10,449 bases of DNA. It comes from UBA6078 sp964468685 (GTDB lineage Bacteria; Desulfobacterota; Syntrophia; Syntrophales; UBA2210). Shown here piece after piece: positions 5,674 to 10,449 of this stretch. The notes beneath the pieces were generated by a model. The model saw only the letters and a program-made list of their open reading frames with translations. It had not been told where the DNA came from and did no database searches. The stretch covers positions 1-10,449 of the forward strand of contig CAYXUH010000064.1 in assembly GCA_964468685.1 (NCBI GenBank). The letters are read 5' to 3'. The position numbers and the translations under genes were made by a program. Within the stretch, counting starts at the first letter, position 1. Every line of letters begins with the position of its first letter.

Positions 5674-7059
5674 TTAATCAATCCCCACAGACTCTATTTC
5701 TCCTATCCTTTTGAGCACAGCCTCCCTGGCCGTTCCGCCGATGATGTTGCGCGCTCCGATCGAACCGGCCACGTCCATGCAGGCATAGATATCCTCATCG
5801 GCATCCTTCCAGAACAGGCGGGTTTCCTCTATAGAAAGGGCACTCATGTCCTTTTGTTTCTCAATGCAGTACCCCACGAGACGCCCCACGATACCATGCG
5901 CCTCCCTGAAGGGAATCCCCTTCAGCACCAGATAGTCCGCGACATCCGTCGCCGTGGAAAACCCCCCCGCGGCAGCCTCCAGCATCGCGACCCGATTGAA
6001 GGTCAGCGTTCCCGTCATATCCGCAAGGACGGCAAGGGAAGCCGTGACCGTGTCAACCGCGTCAAAGAGCGGTTCCTTGTCTTCCTGGAGATCACGGTCA
6101 TAGGTCATGGGGAGCCCCTTCATAACGGTCAGTATCGCCGTCAGGTCCCCGTAGACACGCCCGGTCTTACCCCGGATCAATTCGGCCACATCGGGATTCT
6201 TTTTCTGGGGCATGATGCTGCTGCCGGTGGTAAAGGCATCGGACAGGGCAACAAACCCGAACTCCTCGCCGGACCAGAGGATCAGGTCCTCGCAAAAGCG
6301 ACTCATGTGCATCATCAGGAGGGACGCATCAAAGATGAATTCCGCGACGAAGTCCCGGTCCGAGACCGCGTCCATGCTGTTTTTTGAGATCTTCGGAAAA
6401 TCAAGCAACTCGGCCACCAATTCCCGGTCTATGGGGAATCCTGTACCCGCCAGGGCCGCCGATCCCAGGGGCATAACATTGATCCGCTCACGGCACTCTC
6501 TAAGCCGCCCGGCATCTCTGTCCAGCATCTCCCAGTAGGCAAGGAGGTAATGGGCCAAGAGGACCGGCTGGGCCTTCTGAAGATGTGTGTAACCGGGGAG
6601 TATGGTATCGATCTCCCGCCCCGCCACGCGAACGAGGACGGCCTGGAGACCCGCTACTAGATCAAGGACGGTGTTCACCTCATCGCGGAGGTACAACCTC
6701 ATATCGAGGGATATCTGGTCGTTTCTGCTCCGTGCCGTGTGAAGTTTCCCCCCCACCTGACCAATACGTCCTATCAGAGACGACTCTATTGCCATGTGGA
6801 TATCTTCCAGATCGGAAGAAAAGGGGAAGGTCCCCGCCTCTATATCCTTCAGTACATCCTGCAGACCGGATATAATCGCCTCGGCCTCTTCCGAAGAGAT
6901 TATCCCCTGCGCGGCGAGCATACGGCAATGCGCAATACTCCCCTCAATATCATACGGATAGAGTCTTCTATCAAAATGGAGGGAGGAGGTAAATTCCTCC
7001 ACCCGGCTGTCGGTGGGTTCCGAGAATCGTCCTCCCCACGGCTTTTTCTGTCCAGGCAT
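5674..7059 (-). CDS. argH: Argininosuccinate lyase
   Basis: ArgH splits argininosuccinate into arginine and fumarate, the last step of arginine synthesis, as a cytosolic homotetramer of the fumarase/aspartase superfamily. The 461 residues match the family. Superfamily blocks appear in order: LEDIHMAIE (84-92), HTARSRNDQ (107-115), GYTHLQKAQP (156-165, with the conserved His159), and the signature GSSIMPQKKNPD (279-290), whose Ser280/Ser281 pair lies on the flexible catalytic loop. The C-terminus has the ASL-specific ATDVADYLV segment and the GARNIIGGTA segment. ATG 7059 has GGAG 7 nt upstream. The gene lies 24 bp after argG and 23 bp before the lipoprotein. Nothing is missing or truncated. 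Confidence 0.98.
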   Translation of the reverse strand: MPGQKKPWGGRFSEPTDSRVEEFTSSLHFDRRLYPYDIEGSIAHCRMLAAQGIISSEEAEAIISGLQDVLKDIEAGTFPFSSDLEDIHMAIESSLIGRIGQVGGKLHTARSRNDQISLDMRLYLRDEVNTVLDLVAGLQAVLVRVAGREIDTILPGYTHLQKAQPVLLAHYLLAYWEMLDRDAGRLRECRERINVMPLGSAALAGTGFPIDRELVAELLDFPKISKNSMDAVSDRDFVAEFIFDASLLMMHMSRFCEDLILWSGEEFGFVALSDAFTTGSSIMPQKKNPDVAELIRGKTGRVYGDLTAILTVMKGLPMTYDRDLQEDKEPLFDAVDTVTASLAVLADMTGTLTFNRVAMLEAAAGGFSTATDVADYLVLKGIPFREAHGIVGRLVGYCIEKQKDMSALSIEETRLFWKDADEDIYACMDVAGSIGARNIIGGTAREAVLKRIGEIESVGID

Positions 7060-7083
7060 AGGTAAGCTCCGCCATACCGCCGG

Positions 7084-8292
7084 TTATTTTTTCAACAGCG
7101 CCTGCATCTTCAATCTGAGCGCATTGAGCCGGATAAATCCCGTGGCATCCTTCTGATCATACACGTCATCTTCCTCAAAGGTGGCCAGTTTTTCACTGTA
7201 GAGTGATGAGGGGGCCTTCACACCCACAGGGTTACAATTCCCTTTATACAGTTTCAGACGAACGGTCCCGGTAACATCTCTCTGCGCCTCATCGATCATC
7301 GTCTGTATCATCTCTCTCTCGGGGGAATACCAGAAACCGTTGTATATGATCTGCGCATACTTGGGCATGATGGAATCACGTATGAGCATGGCCTCCCTGT
7401 CCATCGTAATTGTTTCCATGGCCCTGTGGGCCGCCCAGAGGGCCGTGCCGCCCGGTGTCTCATAGATCCCTCTCGATTTCATACCGACGAAACGGTTCTC
7501 GACCATATCCACCCTGCCGACACCGTTCTCCCCCGCGAGGGTGTTCATCTGATCGAGGAGCTGAGCGGGGCCCATCGCCTGCCCATCGATCGCCACGGGG
7601 TTTCCGTGCTCAAAGGAGACTTCCACATAGGTAGCCCGGTCCGGCGCGTTCTCAGGGGACACGCTCATCACGAACATATCCTCAGGCGGCTCCTCCCACA
7701 GGTCTTCAAGGATCCCTCCTTCATGAGAGATATGCAGGAGATTTCTGTCCTCGCTATAGGGATTCTTCTTCGACATCTTTATGGGGATGTTGTATTTTTC
7801 GGCATAATCTATCATGGCCTCTCTTGAAGTTAAGGTCCAGTTTTCATCCTTCCAGGCAGATATGATCGTGATAGCGGGATCAAGTGCCATGTAGGCCATC
7901 TCGAATCTCACCTGGTCGTTCCCCTTCCCGGTAGCCCCGTGACAGACGGCATCCGCGCCCTCCTGTTGTGCGATTTCAATCTGTCTCTTGGCCACGATCG
8001 GCCGTGCCAGAGAGGTACCCAGGAGATATCTCCCTTCATATATCGCATTGGCCCTCAGAGCGGGGAAGACAAAATCCCGTACGAATTCCTCTTGCAGATC
8101 TTCCACATATGCCTTGACCGCCCCCGTAGCAACCGCCTTTTCCTTCAGACCGTCAAGTTCCTGCTTCTGTCCCACATCACCGGTGAGGGTAATAACCTCA
8201 CACCCGTACGTCTCAATCAACCACCTGACAATCACGGACGAATCAAGACCGCCGGAATATGCCAGGACCACTTTTTTTATTTCTCTGCTCAC
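7084..8292 (-). CDS. argG: Argininosuccinate synthase (type I)
   Basis: ArgG joins citrulline and aspartate using ATP to form argininosuccinate. The 402-residue protein shows the PP-loop AYSGGLDSS (11-19), which binds ATP, and GRYLLGTSLARP (87-98). CHGATGKGNDQVRFE (117-131) contains the citrulline/aspartate-binding residues. ETPGGTAL and YNGFWYSPE appear in the second half. These are diagnostic of the short, type I form of about 400 residues. The start is GTG at 8292, overlapping the argF stop as GTGA, with purine-rich GGAGGAAGAG upstream inside the argF end. One small variation is TGDVGQ (37-42) where ADxGQ is common; the glutamine is kept. The gene precedes argH by 24 bp. Confidence 0.98.
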   Translation of the reverse strand: MSREIKKVVLAYSGGLDSSVIVRWLIETYGCEVITLTGDVGQKQELDGLKEKAVATGAVKAYVEDLQEEFVRDFVFPALRANAIYEGRYLLGTSLARPIVAKRQIEIAQQEGADAVCHGATGKGNDQVRFEMAYMALDPAITIISAWKDENWTLTSREAMIDYAEKYNIPIKMSKKNPYSEDRNLLHISHEGGILEDLWEEPPEDMFVMSVSPENAPDRATYVEVSFEHGNPVAIDGQAMGPAQLLDQMNTLAGENGVGRVDMVENRFVGMKSRGIYETPGGTALWAAHRAMETITMDREAMLIRDSIMPKYAQIIYNGFWYSPEREMIQTMIDEAQRDVTGTVRLKLYKGNCNPVGVKAPSSLYSEKLATFEEDDVYDQKDATGFIRLNALRLKMQALLKK

Positions 8293-9215
8293 TTCTCTCT
8301 TCCTCCAGACATTAAAATTTCCATAATTGCCTTCTGTACATGCAGGCGGTTCTCCGCCTGATCAAGAATCACTGAGTGCGGCCCGTCTATCACACCAGCC
8401 GTTATCTCTTCTCCGCGGTGCGCGGGGAGACAGTGCATAACGATTGCGTCCCTCTTCGCACATCCAAGCAGTTTCTCATCCACCTGGTAACCGCTGAATA
8501 TCACAGCCCTCTCTTCCTGCTCATCCTCCTGTCCCATGCTGGCCCATACGTCCGTATATATCACGTCGGCGCCCCTAACCGCATCGGCGGGGACACGTAG
8601 GACCTCTATCCCCTCCTTCGACTCCCGGATTCCTCTCTCCAGGATAGTTTCGTCGGGATCATACCCCTCGGGGCACGCGATAGCCAGATGAAACGGGAGA
8701 CGGGTTGCAGCACTGATCCAGGAGTTCGTCATGTTGTTTCCGTCCCCCACATAGGCTATCTTCAATCCTTCGTATCCACCCTTCTTTTCTATGATGGTGA
8801 AGAGATCACTCAGGACCTGACAGGGGTGCAGCAGATCCGTCAATCCGTTGATAACCGGTATAGTGGCATAGCGCGCAAATTCTTCGACCAGCTCCTGCTC
8901 AAATGTCCGTATCATGATACCGTCGATGTACCGGGACATGATCCGCGCCGTGTCGGATACCGGTTCGCCCCTTCCCAGCTGAATATCACGCCGACTCAGG
9001 AATATACCCGCCCCGCCCAGTTGATGGATTCCCGCTTCAAAGGAGAGGCGGGTCCGTGTGGATGATTTGTCAAACAGCATGCCCAGGGTCTTCCCCCGCA
9101 GGGATTCGTGCGCTACACCTTTGTACAGTGAGTTTTTTAGCCTCTCTGCTCTTTTGAATATCTCACAGCAATCATCGGCATCGAGATCATAGATTGTCAA
9201 CAGGTCTTTCTTCAT
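8289..9215 (-). CDS. argF: Ornithine carbamoyltransferase
   Basis: ArgF transfers the carbamoyl group of carbamoyl phosphate to ornithine, giving citrulline, normally as a homotrimer. The 308-residue protein carries SSTRTR (51-56) for carbamoyl phosphate, FEAGIHQLGG (59-68) and HPCQ (130-133). DVWASMGQE (222-230) is the ornithine-specific SMG loop, and HCLPAHRGEEI (261-271) contains the ornithine-side Cys262. The SMG loop and HCLPAHRG argue for ornithine rather than aspartate or acetylornithine as the acceptor. I chose ATG 9215, which overlaps the argD stop as ATGA and gives the normal N-terminus. The in-frame ATG at 9344 would add 43 residues out of argD's frame without family support. The stop overlaps the argG GTG start. 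Confidence 0.98.
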   Translation of the reverse strand: MKKDLLTIYDLDADDCCEIFKRAERLKNSLYKGVAHESLRGKTLGMLFDKSSTRTRLSFEAGIHQLGGAGIFLSRRDIQLGRGEPVSDTARIMSRYIDGIMIRTFEQELVEEFARYATIPVINGLTDLLHPCQVLSDLFTIIEKKGGYEGLKIAYVGDGNNMTNSWISAATRLPFHLAIACPEGYDPDETILERGIRESKEGIEVLRVPADAVRGADVIYTDVWASMGQEDEQEERAVIFSGYQVDEKLLGCAKRDAIVMHCLPAHRGEEITAGVIDGPHSVILDQAENRLHVQKAIMEILMSGGREK

Positions 9216-10399
9216 AGGTCTCGCATCACCCCGTCGAGGACAGCAACCGCGCAGTCCACGTCCCCCTTTGTAATAATCAGGGGTGGAACAAAACGCAGGA
9301 CGGTGTCGCTGGTACAGTTCAGGAGCAGTCCGCGCTCCATGCAACCCTTGACGATATCCGCCCCTTCTATGGAAAGCTCCACGCCGATCATGAGGCCCCG
9401 CCCTCTGACCTCTTTGATAACGGCATGCTCCTCCTTCAACCCCTCAAGTTTCTCGCGAAAATATGCCCCCGTCTCTCTGCAGTGATCCAACAGACCTTTG
9501 TTCAGCAGGGAATCCATAACCGCAAGCCCCGCCGCCATGGCGAGCGGATTCCCCCCGAAGGTGGACCCATGACTCCCCGGCGTAAAGGACACCGCCACCC
9601 GGTCTGTGGCCAGCATGGCTCCTACGGGGAAGCCATTACCCAGGGCCTTGGCCAGCGTCATGATATCTGGCGCCACACCGCTCTTTTCATACGCAAACAG
9701 ATCACCCGTGCGCCCCATCCCCGTCTGGATCTCATCCAGGATCAGCAGGACCCCTTTTTCGTCACATATCCGCTTCACCCCTTCCAGGTACCCCGCCCCC
9801 GGGATATTCACGCCACCTTCACCCTGTATGGCCTCCAGCATAATCGCACAGACATCTTCCGTAACGGCCCGTTCAAGTGAAGAGAGATCATCGAAGGGGA
9901 CATATTCAAACCCGGACGGCAGGGGAGCAAAACCCTTCTGAAGCCGTTCCTGTCCCGTTGCCGCGAGGGTGGCAAGCGTCCGGCCATGGAAGGAATTCTG
10001 GATGCTTATGATGCGATATCGGCCATCCATATGTTCGTGGGCATACTTGCGCGCCAGTTTGATAGCCGCCTCGTTCGCCTCAGCCCCGCTGTTGCAGAAA
10101 AACACCTTATCCGCAAAGGAGTGATCCACCAGAAGTTCCGCAAGGCGGATCTGGGGTTCAATATGGTATATGTTGGACACATGCATCAGGGTTTCGGCCT
10201 GTGCGCAGATCGCAGCAGAGACCTGGGGATTGGAATGGCCGAGGACGCACACGGCGACACCCGCCAGAAAGTCCAGGTATTCCTTTCCATCCGCATCCCA
10301 CACTCGTACCCCTTCGCCCCGCACCAGGACAATCGGCAGACGCGCATAAGTGCCCATGATATATTTGCTCGAGTTGGCGATAAGATCGTTCGTTGTCAT
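9212..10399 (-). CDS. argD: Acetylornithine aminotransferase
   Basis: ArgD is a PLP enzyme of class III that interconverts N-acetylglutamate semialdehyde and N-acetylornithine with glutamate. The 395 residues match the family. It shows NSGAEANE (103-110), SFHGRT (136-141) and DEIQTGMGRTG (222-232). The PLP lysine is K251 in TLAKALGNGFPVGA, and HGSTFGGNP is at 277-285. The E. coli homologue also serves as N-succinyl-diaminopimelate aminotransferase, so a second role in lysine synthesis is possible here given the linkage to dapA, dapB and lysA. That is inference. ATG 10399 has only a weak purine stretch (AAGGATAGAG) upstream. argB is a common upstream neighbour in related operons but would be outside the window. 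The stop overlaps the argF start. Confidence 0.97.
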   Translation of the reverse strand: MTTNDLIANSSKYIMGTYARLPIVLVRGEGVRVWDADGKEYLDFLAGVAVCVLGHSNPQVSAAICAQAETLMHVSNIYHIEPQIRLAELLVDHSFADKVFFCNSGAEANEAAIKLARKYAHEHMDGRYRIISIQNSFHGRTLATLAATGQERLQKGFAPLPSGFEYVPFDDLSSLERAVTEDVCAIMLEAIQGEGGVNIPGAGYLEGVKRICDEKGVLLILDEIQTGMGRTGDLFAYEKSGVAPDIMTLAKALGNGFPVGAMLATDRVAVSFTPGSHGSTFGGNPLAMAAGLAVMDSLLNKGLLDHCRETGAYFREKLEGLKEEHAVIKEVRGRGLMIGVELSIEGADIVKGCMERGLLLNCTSDTVLRFVPPLIITKGDVDCAVAVLDGVMRDL

Positions 10400-10426
10400 A
10401 GTGGCTCTATCCTTCGAGTTACGGAT

Positions 10427-10440
10427 TTCCAGTTTCCAGT
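10427..10440 (-). repeat. Two tandem copies of the 7-mer ACTGGAA upstream of argD
   Basis: On the minus strand the 50 bp before argD contain ACTGGAA twice in direct tandem. The window ends nine bases further upstream, so it is not clear whether the repeat is longer or recurs. The remaining bases of this stretch show no convincing promoter. Confidence 0.5.
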
Positions 10441-10449
10441 CACTTCCTT

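Noticed and set aside
5593..6387. Long plus-strand open frame (264 codons) opposite argH
   Set aside because: It is antisense to a complete, motif-bearing argH, has low-complexity His/Arg/Gly-rich composition typical of shadow frames, and shows no domain.
9216..9344. 43-residue N-terminal extension of ArgF
   Set aside because: It lies inside argD, is Arg/Cys/Gly-rich and unlike any OTC N-terminus; the ATGA overlap at 9215 gives the normal start.

Overview
The window is one long minus-strand run of housekeeping biosynthetic genes with no mobile elements, phage genes, CRISPR arrays or defence genes. The gene order and protein types suggest a deltaproteobacterium-like organism (Desulfobacterota in the current sense). 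The main clue is the run argD-argF-argG-argH-lipoprotein-lysA-dapA-dapB, an arrangement I associate with Geobacter-type genomes. This assignment is inference from gene order; no search was possible.

Layout in transcription order (right to left). The arginine block is argD (10399-9212), argF (9215-8289), argG (8292-7084) and argH (7059-5674), covering the acetylornithine aminotransferase step and the three steps from ornithine to arginine. A small FnIII-like lipoprotein (5650-5204) follows, then the lysine/diaminopimelate block lysA (5185-3929), dapA (3875-3000) and dapB (3000-2182). Next come folK (2179-1646, folate), a small membrane-anchored protein with a cysteine-rich C-terminal domain (about 1667-1386), a TalC/MipB-type transaldolase (1371-724) and pgsA (722-117, phospholipid synthesis). 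The left edge cuts a tRNA-Gly(GCC) (46-1).

Genes overlap or sit a few bases apart. argD/argF share ATGA, argF/argG share GTGA and dapA/dapB share TAATG. The largest gap inside the run is 53 bp, between lysA and dapA. No stretch of 300 bp lacks a gene. I see no internal terminator, so the whole set could be one transcript. The only candidate terminator and promoter lie between pgsA and the tRNA gene, where they overlap each other.

The genes serve amino-acid supply (Arg, Lys, and DAP for peptidoglycan), folate, central carbon and membrane lipid synthesis. argB, argC and argJ, and the DAP steps between DapB and LysA (DapL, or DapD/DapC/DapE, plus DapF), are not in the window. I found no clearly undescribed system. 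The points most worth checking are the lipoprotein with an LptM-like head, the cysteine-rich membrane protein, the transaldolase-versus-aldolase active-site residues, and the conserved pgsA/tRNA-Gly neighbourhood.
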